The position numbers and the translations under genes were made by a program. Of a stretch of DNA of 64,000 nt, positions 18,703 through 27,668 are shown in pieces; the stretch's first letter is position 1; every line of letters starts with the position of its first letter. Below the pieces are notes generated by a model. The model saw only the letters and a program-made list of their open reading frames with translations. It made no database searches and was not told the DNA's origin. Location: the NCBI RefSeq assembly GCF_009765375.1, contig NZ_VTOK01000001.1:186001-250000 (forward strand), written 5' to 3'. The stretch is from Alteribacillus sp. YIM 98480. GTDB taxonomy: Bacteria; Bacillota; Bacilli; Bacillales; Marinococcaceae.

Positions 18703-18731
18703 ATTGTAAAGACGTCTTCATAAAGTGTCAA
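18703..18731 (-). promoter_or_regulatory. Sigma-A promoter of the riboswitch-adenine deaminase transcript
   Basis: On the minus strand TTGACA (plus 18726-18731) and TACAAT (18703-18708) are separated by exactly 17 bases and lie about 37 bases upstream of the aptamer. Confidence 0.85.
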
Positions 18732-19081
18732 TATACAGAGGACATCAACTAAATTTTCACAATTGCTGGACCTTTCAAAAAGATAGGGGCACATACTCCA
18801 AAAGCCGCTGGGTGAACGATACGGGTAATATTTAAATCCAAGAAATTGGAAGGACAAAAATGACGGTTTCTTTTATCATTGGAGAAGTTCGAATGCGGAA
18901 GCTGTACACATGCTTGAATACCGGAATGATGGAAGTACAGGAACTATATTAGTAAAATTTATAAAGAGACTTATTAACAGGAAATGAAACAATGGTGCTG
19001 TTGGAAGGATTTGATTTAACGTTGAACAAATTGATGGAGGGATTGAACAATTTAGCGATATATTTAAAATTGGCAGTTATC
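18732..19081. other. Gene-poor stretch upstream of the riboswitch promoter
   Basis: No convincing gene. Short coding-like pieces occur on the plus strand (for example LEYRNDGSTGTILVKFIKR near 18913-18969). A 43-codon open frame at 18992-19123 ends in a hydrophobic segment (LKLAVILFCITV) and has AGGAAA ten bases before its ATG, but it overlaps the YkuK-like gene on the other strand. This is either a tiny membrane peptide gene or debris of a decayed gene. Confidence 0.35.
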
Positions 19082-19606
19082 TTATTTTGTATAACGGTTC
19101 GCATAACAAGACGCTACGAATGAATCTGGCTTCACTCGAGCTTTCATCCCATAAACTTTAAGACGGGCCATCATTTCTTCTACATAAATTTTTGTTTTAT
19201 TGCGTTGACCCTTTCCAACATCTAGATGTCCTTCGAATGTAAAGGAGCTTCCTTCATCAATATGGGGCATGATAAGCTGTAATAATTTTTGTTTTCGTTT
19301 AGGTGTGAATAATTGAGCTACTTCTTCCGTTAAAAGGGTTTCCGTCGATACTTTTTCATGTAAATGTTCGATTCGTCTTTTCACTTCATGCTTTTTTAAA
19401 CAAGCCCATACCCCGTGGCCTTCACGACGTATGACAATGCCGGTAACAAAACGTGTTGATTTCCTGTGTACTTGTGAGTCGGTGCCAATCATTAATCTAT
19501 ACTGTGCTTGCGGGTTTTGCTTCATGAATGTTTCTATATGATGATAAACCTCTGCAAAGGACATATTTTTATTCGATAAGTTATGAAAACGGAAATGTCT
19601 GCTCAT
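19082..19606 (-). CDS. YkuK-like ribonuclease H-fold protein (DUF458)
   Basis: A 174-residue protein matching the YkuK family: MIGTDSQVHRKSTRFVTGIV carries the first acidic position of an RNase H-like fold, and DEGSSFTFEGHLDVGKGQRNKT (in part) and the VKPDSFVASCYANRYTK end are typical. The start at 19606 (MSRHFRFHN) follows GGGGGAG. Family members are found in spore formers; a ribonuclease activity is inferred from the fold. It is monocistronic. Confidence 0.85.
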   Translation of the reverse strand: MSRHFRFHNLSNKNMSFAEVYHHIETFMKQNPQAQYRLMIGTDSQVHRKSTRFVTGIVIRREGHGVWACLKKHEVKRRIEHLHEKVSTETLLTEEVAQLFTPKRKQKLLQLIMPHIDEGSSFTFEGHLDVGKGQRNKTKIYVEEMMARLKVYGMKARVKPDSFVASCYANRYTK

Positions 19607-20036
19607 TTTTTTTCTCCCCCTTATATAATAGATATAACGAAAGAAGAAAAAACAGACCATCTATTGTAACTTCTGACTGCAATATTTGAATATAACAGTG
19701 TGTCATTGACTTCTTCTTCACCTTTTTTTTAGAGAAATGAAACCATTTTTGTATGTGAGTTTTATTAACGAGTTTATTGCTATAACAATTAGAAAAACTA
19801 TAATCATGTTTATACAATCTATACAAAAAAGACAGGGCAATAAGCCGATGTCTCTTTTATTTTTCTAAAATGGAGAAGTAACAGACGAATACTTTATTTA
19901 AAGACACACTGCCGAAGTACCCTGAGTTTTCTCGGGGTATCCTTTTTTATAAATATGTAATAATGACTTGGCATCAGGCTGAGCTTTTATTTTAAAGGTT
20001 TTGGGTACATACAAAAATAAGGAGAGGAAAACTGGT
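19607..20036. other. Leader region of the cytoplasmic chemoreceptor gene
   Basis: No gene. At 19827-19858 a GACA-GGC/GCC-TGTC hairpin flanked by A and T runs overlaps a sigma-D-like promoter (AAAA at 19825-19828, 15 bases, GCCGATGT at 19844-19851). A strong terminator at 19918-19948 follows, then the chemoreceptor gene. The set could make a short RNA of about 90 bases or an attenuated leader. Confidence 0.4.
19918..19948 (+). terminator. Terminator upstream of the chemoreceptor gene
   Basis: TACCCTGAG-TTTT-CTCGGGGTA forms a 9-bp stem with one T-G pair and runs into TCCTTTTTT. It lies 89 bases before the chemoreceptor start with no clear plus-strand gene upstream. Confidence 0.75.
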
Positions 20037-21506
20037 ATGTTCATATTTAAAAATAAGAAGTATCACCATCAAGTAAATAATCATTTGAAAAAGGTAGCGG
20101 ATGGGGATTTGAGTTTCCAATTATCTGATGTTGCTTCTGCAAAAGATTATCAATCAACAAATGGTATCTTACGTAAAACCGTGTCAGGGTTAAAAAATGT
20201 CATTCGAATTGTTCGGAATTCTGCTGCAACCGTAAATGAACGTGTAACCGATATTTCGAACCGGTCTAAAAACATTGCTGGTTCTATACATACCGTAACA
20301 GAGACAATGAACGAACTTACAGATGGAATTCAACAATCAGCTAATGAATCGGCAAAAATCGCAGAAGAGATGCATAGTGTACATCAATTTGCTGAAGATG
20401 TAGTAGAAAAAAACCATGAAGTGATGCAGGCTAATAAATCCGTAGCCCAAGCGGTAACGAGGGGAAGAGAATCTGTAAAGGAATCGGTAGTTGTAATGAA
20501 CAAACTGGAAGAGGAGAGTAAAAATAACGAAGAAGGCATGCAGCGATTATCGTACTCTTCAGATGAAATATCGACGATTTTGAAGATGATAAAAGACATT
20601 GCTGAACAAACAAACTTACTCTCGTTAAATGCTAATATTGAAGCAGCAAGGGCAGGATCGTATGGTAAAGGTTTTTCAGTGGTCGCAGGAGAAGTAGGAA
20701 AATTAGCAATTCAATCAAAACAGGCAACAGAAAAAATAGAGCACCTTATTGGTGGCTTATTAGAAGAGGTTAACCAAACATCGAAACGAACAACTTCCGT
20801 GCTTGAACTAGTTCAAATGGGAGTAGATAGTATTACAAATTCAAGTTCATCCTTTGATTCAATAGAAAACGAACTAAGTAATATTGAAGGGCAAATCGAA
20901 AATATGAATGATGCAGGAAAAAAACTGTCAAAAAGCACAGCTGTTATAACGGATTCTCTTAATCATAATTCAGCCATTATTGAAGAAATTTCAGCTGGCA
21001 GCCAAGACGTATTAGGTTCTGCTCAGGAACAACAAGCTAATATTGAAGAAATGCATGCATCGATCCTGGACACTACCCAGCACACAAATACACTTACCGC
21101 TGTTATCTCCCAATTTAAGCTGCCAAATGTTAGTCAATTACACAAATACCAAAAGGAAATAGAAATGTTTTTAGAACAGGCATTAACTATACGCGGTATA
21201 ATGGTTAACATGATTAATTGTACAGATATGGAAGAAATATCAAAATGGAACAAAAAAAAGAAAGAAACAGAAAAACAGTTATACAACACCATTCAACAAT
21301 TGAAGAACTTTTCATTATCTCCTATAGACCAACAGTATCTAACTGATTTGGAAAAAGCGTGGAATACATTTAGTGAGATAAAAGATAATAATGCAAAATT
21401 AATGATAAAAGGAGAGTTTGAACAAGCACGCAAAAATTTAGTAAACAAAGGCAGAGCCAGTTTTAAAGAAGTAACCAATACCATTACTAGTTGGCTGGAT
21501 CAATAG
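20037..21506 (+). CDS. Cytoplasmic methyl-accepting chemotaxis protein
   Basis: A 489-residue protein without membrane helices. Residues about 20-60 look like a HAMP-type linker ([10 protein letters not shown]), followed by a long coiled coil with the signalling hairpin [20 protein letters not shown] near residues 191-210, slightly changed from the usual [18 protein letters not shown]. After the coiled coil comes an unusual C-terminal helical domain of about 120 residues ([16 protein letters not shown] onward), rich in charged residues, that may be the sensory bundle. The start at 20037 has AAGGAG upstream. It would signal through CheW/CheA from the cytosol. Confidence 0.9.
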   Translation: MFIFKNKKYHHQVNNHLKKVADGDLSFQLSDVASAKDYQSTNGILRKTVSGLKNVIRIVRNSAATVNERVTDISNRSKNIAGSIHTVTETMNELTDGIQQSANESAKIAEEMHSVHQFAEDVVEKNHEVMQANKSVAQAVTRGRESVKESVVVMNKLEEESKNNEEGMQRLSYSSDEISTILKMIKDIAEQTNLLSLNANIEAARAGSYGKGFSVVAGEVGKLAIQSKQATEKIEHLIGGLLEEVNQTSKRTTSVLELVQMGVDSITNSSSSFDSIENELSNIEGQIENMNDAGKKLSKSTAVITDSLNHNSAIIEEISAGSQDVLGSAQEQQANIEEMHASILDTTQHTNTLTAVISQFKLPNVSQLHKYQKEIEMFLEQALTIRGIMVNMINCTDMEEISKWNKKKKETEKQLYNTIQQLKNFSLSPIDQQYLTDLEKAWNTFSEIKDNNAKLMIKGEFEQARKNLVNKGRASFKEVTNTITSWLDQ

Positions 21507-21921
21507 TTAATTAAGCAAGACAAGTTCACTTAAGATTTGAAGTACAAATGATTACAACTGGATAAACTAAATGGTTGATGAATTCCAAGATTTCTGGAGA
21601 GGAACTCCCTTTGTCTACTCCTTATATCTACGTATTTGGTATAAGGATGATATTATTTTATAAAAGTATAGGATATTTAATAAAGAAGAGGGCACTGAAA
21701 TTTTATGGTGCCCTCAAATAAGATAAATCAGCAAATGACAAATACGGGCGAGAACCTAGAGACGACATAGGTCAATAGCGACAAAATGCGGTTTCTTTCT
21801 GGACATTCATATCCTAATGATTTTGTTAAGCTCTAATTAAATAAAAGAATGTAAATAGTCTTCTTTTATAGTCACTCTCCTTTTGCCTTAGTATCATTCT
21901 AATAATGTCATCTAATCGCCA
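21507..21921. other. Gene-free stretch with one hairpin
   Basis: Between convergent transcription units. GAGGGCAC at 21688-21695 and GTGCCCTC at 21708-21715 form a perfect 8-bp hairpin without a T-run. Nothing else was recognised. Confidence 0.5.
21688..21715. repeat. 8-bp inverted repeat between convergent genes
   Basis: GAGGGCAC and GTGCCCTC flank a 12-base loop. It may act as a weak bidirectional terminator for the chemoreceptor gene and the symporter operon. Confidence 0.45.
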
Positions 21922-22038
21922 TTAATCACCATTAATCACTTCATCTATATAAAATTTAATAGAAATTGCACCAAAGACAACAGTTACTACTATAATAATC
22001 CAGGGTATACTATATAAAAGAGCTCCATATATATTCAC
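21922..22038 (-). CDS. Small accessory protein of a sodium:solute symporter
   Basis: A 38-residue peptide begins at GTG 22038, four bases after the symporter stop, with GGAGGGG overlapping the last symporter codons. It has one strong membrane helix (PWIIIVVTVVFGAISI) and a short polar end. Single-helix partners of this size directly follow SSS symporters in many Firmicutes and are known as symporter small accessory proteins. It probably stabilises or tunes the symporter. It is too short for routine gene callers. Confidence 0.7.
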   Translation of the reverse strand: MNIYGALLYSIPWIIIVVTVVFGAISIKFYIDEVINGD

Positions 22039-22042
22039 TTTT

Positions 22043-23476
22043 CTACCCCTCCTTCTCTTCATTTAGTGAAGTATGGGCGAGTTCTATATTTTTAGCTGGA
22101 AATGTTTTTTCAAAAATATAAATAACGAAAAAAGTAATAATATTTGCTGTAACCCCGGGAACAAGTCCAGCAATGCCCCAAGGTTCATTTAATCCCCAGA
22201 TCCAAACACTCGTTACAATGCCACCTACTATTATGGCATAGAATCCAGCGTTTTTACTGTATACTTTTCCAACCGAGGCAATAATAAGTGGAACTACCAC
22301 TGTAGGAGCCCATAAGGAATAGGCGTACATTAGAGCGTCTATAATGCTTGGAGCTGATAATGCAAAAATAACGGCGGTAACCCCGACAACTAGAGTAACG
22401 ATTCTACTTAATAGGAGTAATTTATTATCGTTGGTGCGAGAATTAGGTTTTAAAAATGGCGTGTAAATGTCTCTCATGAAGGATACACTGGTTGAATTTA
22501 AATAGGAATCGGCGGTAGACATGATGACTGCTAATAAAGCTGCTACTGCTAGACCTGTTATACCCATAGGGAGCAAATTTTGTACAATAGCAGGCAATGC
22601 TTGGTCTGATGGAATGCCAGGAAAAACAATATACGCTATCAAACCAAGTGTCGCGGCTATAAAGTAGAAGCCAAAAGAGAATATTCCTGAAATTAAATAT
22701 CCTTTACGAGCGTGATTTGAATCTTTGGTACAAAAAGCCCGCTGTGCATAGGGAGGAACGAGGGCCTCTCCTAGTAAAAACGTAACAAACAAACTTACAA
22801 ATGCAATGACCTCCCACTCACCGAAGAAAGTGAAGAATGAGGCAGGTACTTCTTCAACAAGACCAATAGGTCCGCCTGTTTGACTTAGACCAATAAGAAG
22901 GGTCACTGGCAAAAGAATTCCTAAAACGATAAATTGTATTACATCTGTTTGAATGACTGCCCAGATCCCGCCAATAGTTGAATACAAGATCACTAATCCC
23001 ATACCTATGATAATCCCTGCAGCTGGAGGAATATTTAAAACCATATTAAAAATTGTTCCTATCGCAAGAGCTTGAGCTCCCAATATACCAGCGCATAAAC
23101 AAATGGAAAGAATGCCTGTTAGTAGTTTTGTTTTTCTTCCGTAATGGTGTTCCATTATATCACCGATGGTTTGAGCGCCTTTATAATCTTTTAAACGTGG
23201 GGCTACGAAATAACCTAATAGTACGAATTGAATGGAAAAGCCAAAGAATGCAAAGAGAAATACATATCCATCGTTTGCTATGTTGCCGGCTATTCCTATT
23301 GAAGCTCCGCCTCCTAAAAAGGAAGCGGCTAAAGTTGCAAACATAACTGGCCATACAATTTTTTCGCCAGCAATAGCAAAATCATCCATATTTTTTACAC
23401 GTCGGCTGGTTTGTACACCAATTAATGCTAGCATTGCAAAATAAATAACGACAAAGATCCAATCTAAAGCAGTCAC
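22043..23476 (-). CDS. Sodium:solute symporter (SSS family)
   Basis: A 477-residue carrier with about 13 membrane helices. SSS features include the AGEKIVWPVMFATLAASFLGGG region near residues 36-57 (given in part) and AALLAVIMSTADSYLNS, which carries the Na+-site Ser/Thr and Asp. The GTG start has GGGGGAAG upstream. The gene is 24 bases downstream of an opine-dehydrogenase-like gene and is followed by its small accessory peptide. The substrate is not predictable; by context it should be the substrate or product of the dehydrogenase, perhaps an amino-acid derivative. Confidence 0.9.
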   Translation of the reverse strand: MTALDWIFVVIYFAMLALIGVQTSRRVKNMDDFAIAGEKIVWPVMFATLAASFLGGGASIGIAGNIANDGYVFLFAFFGFSIQFVLLGYFVAPRLKDYKGAQTIGDIMEHHYGRKTKLLTGILSICLCAGILGAQALAIGTIFNMVLNIPPAAGIIIGMGLVILYSTIGGIWAVIQTDVIQFIVLGILLPVTLLIGLSQTGGPIGLVEEVPASFFTFFGEWEVIAFVSLFVTFLLGEALVPPYAQRAFCTKDSNHARKGYLISGIFSFGFYFIAATLGLIAYIVFPGIPSDQALPAIVQNLLPMGITGLAVAALLAVIMSTADSYLNSTSVSFMRDIYTPFLKPNSRTNDNKLLLLSRIVTLVVGVTAVIFALSAPSIIDALMYAYSLWAPTVVVPLIIASVGKVYSKNAGFYAIIVGGIVTSVWIWGLNEPWGIAGLVPGVTANIITFFVIYIFEKTFPAKNIELAHTSLNEEKEG

Positions 23477-23500
23477 AAATCTTCCCCCTTTTTGATATAA

Positions 23501-24586
23501 TTAGAGACGCCCTTCCGTTACATATTGAATGGTTTCTTGGGAGCTCAATTTTTCTAAACCAAATGATGAAAGGGTCCTGGTAATATCATTAGGTTCCATA
23601 TCTAAGAAAGCCATGCCTAGTGTAATCATTGAATCAATAATTGGTGTATCTATACCTAAAACATCGCCGAGAGATGACCAGGTTGTTAATCCATAAGGTA
23701 TATCCTCTCCAAGATACCGTGATTTTAAATGAGTTGGACCTTTAACCGGGGTAAGCATCTGGCTGCCGTTTAAAGCTTCCCAAGTAGACCCTTTTGGAGA
23801 CAAACCTCCTTCATGTAAAGCTTCAGAGATGGGCGGAAGTTTGAGGTGAAAGGCTTCCCCGATAGATCGTCGTTCTTCATCCAGCATGTCAATGATTTTG
23901 GTGACAGAAGGAGACATGCCTTCTTCATAAATATAAAATTCTCCTTTAGACCGTTCAATTCTGCCGGCATTTAATATGGTTCCAGGCGGGTGGATAACAG
24001 GGTTTATACTGTTTAAACCTGCTTCTAAAACATTTTGGGCAGGAGTGACGTCCAGAATCCCTTCTAATTTGTTCACTGTTTCCTCTGTTTTATTTGAAGG
24101 AAATACGCCTAACTGTACTGTTGTTTTACCATAAATACGAATATTACCAGGGGTATCTATTCTAGTTACGTAAGGAAGCGTATCCGCTTCTGCCAAAATT
24201 ATATCTTTTGTAATTCCCTTATTTCCCCAAATGTGAGCAAATTCTAAAGTTCCCAAGCTTCCAGGTAACAATATATAGATCTGGCCCGGTTCCACATGGG
24301 GAGCAAGCAATTCAGCATATTCCTTATGCGTGAATGCTGGCAAAGGAATGAAGACAATTTCAGCTCCACTTATTGCTTTTCTAATATTACTAGTGACAAC
24401 AGATATGGATGCTTTTCCTTCAATCACATCCCCAATGACATTAATTTCTTTTGTTTCAAATACTTTGTCAATACAATGGCGAAATCGTTCAAGCTCAAAC
24501 AATCTAACCTCATTTCCATTCAAACTTTGTTCTGCTGCTAACGCATGTGCTCCGTTTCCGCCGCCAAGTACTGCAATTTTTTTCAT
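23501..24586 (-). CDS. NAD/NADP octopine/nopaline dehydrogenase family protein
   Basis: A 361-residue protein with an N-terminal Rossmann fold (VLGGGNGAHALAAE) and the all-helical opine-dehydrogenase C-terminal domain, including NPVIHPPGTILNAGRIE, where family members carry a catalytic His. Known members reductively couple an amino acid with a keto acid, or run the reverse oxidation; some act on pantothenate-like or other hydroxyacids. The start at 24586 is fixed by GGAGG nine bases upstream, five codons into the longest frame. With the symporter and the divergent CdaR-type regulator it forms a compact uptake-and-oxidation module. Confidence 0.88.
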   Translation of the reverse strand: MKKIAVLGGGNGAHALAAEQSLNGNEVRLFELERFRHCIDKVFETKEINVIGDVIEGKASISVVTSNIRKAISGAEIVFIPLPAFTHKEYAELLAPHVEPGQIYILLPGSLGTLEFAHIWGNKGITKDIILAEADTLPYVTRIDTPGNIRIYGKTTVQLGVFPSNKTEETVNKLEGILDVTPAQNVLEAGLNSINPVIHPPGTILNAGRIERSKGEFYIYEEGMSPSVTKIIDMLDEERRSIGEAFHLKLPPISEALHEGGLSPKGSTWEALNGSQMLTPVKGPTHLKSRYLGEDIPYGLTTWSSLGDVLGIDTPIIDSMITLGMAFLDMEPNDITRTLSSFGLEKLSSQETIQYVTEGRL

Positions 24587-24668
24587 GGTAAAAACCTCCA
24601 AATTTTTTAAATTTCTAATAACTTAACTTTATTATAAAATTTACGGTACACTGTTTGTTACAGACAAA

Positions 24669-24696
24669 TTGTTAAAATTTTAAATCTATTTATTAT
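24669..24696 (+). promoter_or_regulatory. Candidate promoter of the CdaR-type regulator gene
   Basis: TTGTTA (24669-24674), a 16-base spacer and TATTAT (24691-24696) lie just upstream of the palindrome at 24702-24722, which would then cover the transcription start. Confidence 0.45.
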
Positions 24697-24701
24697 ATCG
24701 T

Positions 24702-24722
24702 AACTGTGCATTTTGCACAGTT
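24702..24722. promoter_or_regulatory. Palindromic operator AACTGTGCA-N3-TGCACAGTT
   Basis: A perfect 9-base inverted repeat with a three-base centre lies in the divergent intergenic region, 18 bases before the regulator ATG. It is a strong candidate binding site for the adjacent CdaR-type regulator, controlling itself and the divergent opine-dehydrogenase/symporter operon. Confidence 0.75.
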
Positions 24723-24740
24723 GAACAGGAGGGAAAAGGA

Positions 24741-25841
24741 ATGTTAACAAAGACAACTGCTATGGAAATAGCTAAAAAAACCACTGCTATTTGTGGGTAT
24801 AATATTCTCATTATCGATGAAAAAGGTAACATTCTGGGGTCTGGAGATGTGGAACGTGTCGGTCATTACCATGGAGGCGTGCAAGAGGTTGTTAAGTTTG
24901 AGAGAATATTGATGGAAAAGCAAGATGAAGCTATAAGGAACCAAGCATTGCCAGGAGTTGTTTTACCTATCAAGGTAGACCATAACATCATAGGGGCAGT
25001 TGGTATTACCGGAAATCCAGAAGATGTATTTAAATTTGGAAAACTCATTCAAAATCAAGTAGAAATGATGTGTATGCAAGAAATGTCTCATCATATCTCA
25101 ACTTTAAAATTGCAGAGTCAGAAATTTTTAATACAAGAATTGCTGGAAAATGATCCCGATAGAGATAAAATAGAGAAATTAGCAGATTTACTTAATTTAG
25201 ATCTTCACAAGTCGAGAGTAGCAATTAGCGTTCGTTTGCTGCACCCCTCATTAGACTACGTGATAAAAGACGTTTTGAACCAACTCATAATAGATAAAAA
25301 AAACACCATATTTGCTCACATGAAAGAAGATCACTGGATAATGTTTTTGCCGTATTACGAGTATTCATATTATAAAATCAAGACAATTTACGAACGTATT
25401 CTTAAAAATTTTGGTAATTGCTGTCTTGTTGGTATAGGTAAAGCAAATGACAGGATTAAAGGGTATCGAACATCCTATAAACAAGCAGAAAATGCACTTT
25501 TCATTGGTAAAAAACTGAGAGGACATGGAATTTTTAATATTGAGGATTACTGGGTTGAAGAATTAATGTGGGAAAATGAAAGTAAAACAGAAGAGGACCT
25601 GTCTCAATTTAAGTGGTTAAAGAAATTAAATCCATATAAAACACCTCTACTAGTAGAAACTATAAATGCGTTTTGCAAATATAATTTAAATGTAAGTGTT
25701 ACAGCTAAACATCTATATATTCATCGAAACACATTATTATACAGATTAGATAAAATTGAAGACGAAACAGGGTTAAATCCCAAAAATTTTCATGAGTTAA
25801 TGGAATTATGGTTGATTAATAAATTATTTTGTTTAAAATAG
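24741..25841 (+). CDS. CdaR-type transcriptional regulator (sugar-diacid recognition and PucR-type HTH)
   Basis: A 366-residue protein with the N-terminal diacid-recognition domain (about residues 5-135; IIDEKGNILGSGD, GHYHGGVQEV, LPGVVLPIKV), a middle GGDEF-like region (about 150-270) and a C-terminal HTH_30 helix-turn-helix (SVTAKHLYIHRNTLLYRLDKIE). CdaR relatives respond to glycerate or sugar diacids, so the substrate of the divergent module may be a hydroxy or dicarboxylic acid. GGAGGG lies upstream of the ATG. The gene stands alone. Confidence 0.88.
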   Translation: MLTKTTAMEIAKKTTAICGYNILIIDEKGNILGSGDVERVGHYHGGVQEVVKFERILMEKQDEAIRNQALPGVVLPIKVDHNIIGAVGITGNPEDVFKFGKLIQNQVEMMCMQEMSHHISTLKLQSQKFLIQELLENDPDRDKIEKLADLLNLDLHKSRVAISVRLLHPSLDYVIKDVLNQLIIDKKNTIFAHMKEDHWIMFLPYYEYSYYKIKTIYERILKNFGNCCLVGIGKANDRIKGYRTSYKQAENALFIGKKLRGHGIFNIEDYWVEELMWENESKTEEDLSQFKWLKKLNPYKTPLLVETINAFCKYNLNVSVTAKHLYIHRNTLLYRLDKIEDETGLNPKNFHELMELWLINKLFCLK

Positions 25842-25985
25842 AATACAAGAAACTGAAAATTCTAAAATAAACAAAAAGTCTTTCCCGATGTGGGTAAAAT
25901 ACTTTGTTAATTAATCTGACATTCATGTTGATAGTTACATTACGGAAATGATAAATTATTTTTTATCAACCTGATTGCTGCAGAA

Positions 25986-27089
25986 GTGGAGACAACAAGG
26001 ATAATGCAAACAATTAGTGATTTAGGACAAGTAACTCATCTTTCTGATGAACAGTGCAATATTATTAAAAATATGGCAGCGAATATGCAAGTAATGGCTG
26101 ATATTTCGCGGGCAGATATGTTTATTGACTGTCTTTCACCGGACAAAAATGCCGCTATAGTGGTAGCCGAAGCCTCACCTTCAACAGCACCTTCTTTGTA
26201 CAGAGAAAGTGTATTAGGGGAGATAGCTCTTGAAAAAACAGAGCCTGGTGTTTTATTTAGCTTAAAAAATGGCAAATCGATTATAGGATCAAGAGGGATC
26301 TCGCAGGAAAATATTGTTATGCAGCAAGATATTGTTCCAATTACTGATCCATCTGGTATAACGATTGCTGTTTTGATTAAGGAACATGATATTTCAGATA
26401 CGATCAGGAACGAACACAAAATGAAATCGCTTCTGAAATCCACAGATAAGGATCAAAAGCAGGAAATAAAACAATCACTGATTATTCAAGAGTTACATCA
26501 CAGAGTCAAAAATAATTTGCAGGTTATTTCCAGCATGCTTCGTTTGCAGATGAGGCGATCTGCTTCAGAAGAAGTGGTTAGGGTATTTAGTGACAGTTTA
26601 AATAGAATAGCAAGCATGGGGAAGGTTCATGATTACTTGGCGAAAAATGGATTTGAAGAAGTAGATGTCACATTTGTAATGGAGCAAATTGGGACATTAC
26701 TCGTTTCTTCATCCACTACTAGCGAACAAAGTATAGAAATATCTGTGAAGGGAAAGCCGCTATTTTTACCTTCAGATAAAGCAACATCCGTTGCATTGGT
26801 AGTAAATGAATTAATTCAAAATGGTATCAAGCATGCTTTTCACACAACGTCTGTTGGAAAAATTGAAATAAAGACGAACATAAGAAAACAGATGGTCAAT
26901 ATTATCGTTTCGGATAATGGGGGCGGTATGGACCATAGCGTCTATACTCAAAACTCATCTTCCTTAGGTCTTCATCTTGTTGAAATGCTAGTAGAAGAAG
27001 AGCTGGAAGGTATTCTTTCTGTTTTTCACTCGAATCGGGGGACAAACGTTTCTCTTACATTTCCGATTACAAATAAGGTGATGGAATGA
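25986..27089 (+). CDS. eutW: Ethanolamine-sensing histidine kinase EutW
   Basis: A 367-residue soluble kinase: an N-terminal sensor domain of the H_kinase_N type (about residues 10-140), a HisKA_2 dimerisation helix with H171 in ELHHRVKNNLQVISSML, and an HATPase domain with NELIQNGIKHAF and SDNGGGM. EutW is activated by ethanolamine and phosphorylates the antiterminator EutV. A GTG at 25986 and an ATG at 26004 are both possible starts and neither has a perfect ribosome site. The stop overlaps eutV as ATGA. Confidence 0.9.
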   Translation: METTRIMQTISDLGQVTHLSDEQCNIIKNMAANMQVMADISRADMFIDCLSPDKNAAIVVAEASPSTAPSLYRESVLGEIALEKTEPGVLFSLKNGKSIIGSRGISQENIVMQQDIVPITDPSGITIAVLIKEHDISDTIRNEHKMKSLLKSTDKDQKQEIKQSLIIQELHHRVKNNLQVISSMLRLQMRRSASEEVVRVFSDSLNRIASMGKVHDYLAKNGFEEVDVTFVMEQIGTLLVSSSTTSEQSIEISVKGKPLFLPSDKATSVALVVNELIQNGIKHAFHTTSVGKIEIKTNIRKQMVNIIVSDNGGGMDHSVYTQNSSSLGLHLVEMLVEEELEGILSVFHSNRGTNVSLTFPITNKVME

Positions 27090-27661
27090 AACAATCAAGG
27101 ATTATGGTTGTAGACGATGAACCTATTACAAGATTCGATATAAAAGAAATATTAAAAGAAAAGAATTATCAAGTAGTAGGAGAAGCTAAAAATGGCGAAG
27201 AAGCCATCAAAGAGGCCTATGAACTTGATCCTGACCTTATTCTTATGGATATAAAAATGCCAAAGGTTGACGGTATTAAAGCTTCATCTATTATCAAGGA
27301 GTTCTCAAGTTGTTCGATTCTCCTCCTTACAGCATATAGTGATGATGAATATATCGACCAGGCAAAAAAGGCCGGGATTAATGCTTATGTTGTTAAGCCA
27401 GTGAACGAAAAAGAATTAAACCCGGCGGTGGAAATAGCATTACAACAACGTGCGAACCACTTAAACATGCATGAAAAAATAGGAAAATTAGAAAAGAAAA
27501 TAAAAGAGCGTAAAATAATAGAAAAAGCAAAAGGGTATTTGATGGACCAACAAGGGTTTACAGAGGAACATGCTTACCGATGCATGCAAAAGCAAAGTAT
27601 GGAACATCATATTCCTCTTATAGAAATTGCAAATAAAATCTTAGCTTCACATTCCAAGTAA
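27086..27661 (+). CDS. eutV: ANTAR-type response regulator EutV
   Basis: A 191-residue protein: receiver domain with D10-D11 and phosphorylation site D55 (LILMDIKMPKVDG), then a coiled coil and a C-terminal ANTAR RNA-binding domain (IIEKAKGYLMDQQGFTEEHA, about residues 145-185). Phosphorylated EutV dimers bind hairpins with A1/G4 hexaloops and prevent terminator formation in eut leaders. A matching hairpin and overlapping terminator lie directly downstream, before eutA. Confidence 0.95.
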   Translation: MKQSRIMVVDDEPITRFDIKEILKEKNYQVVGEAKNGEEAIKEAYELDPDLILMDIKMPKVDGIKASSIIKEFSSCSILLLTAYSDDEYIDQAKKAGINAYVVKPVNEKELNPAVEIALQQRANHLNMHEKIGKLEKKIKERKIIEKAKGYLMDQQGFTEEHAYRCMQKQSMEHHIPLIEIANKILASHSK

Positions 27662-27668
27662 ATAAAAC

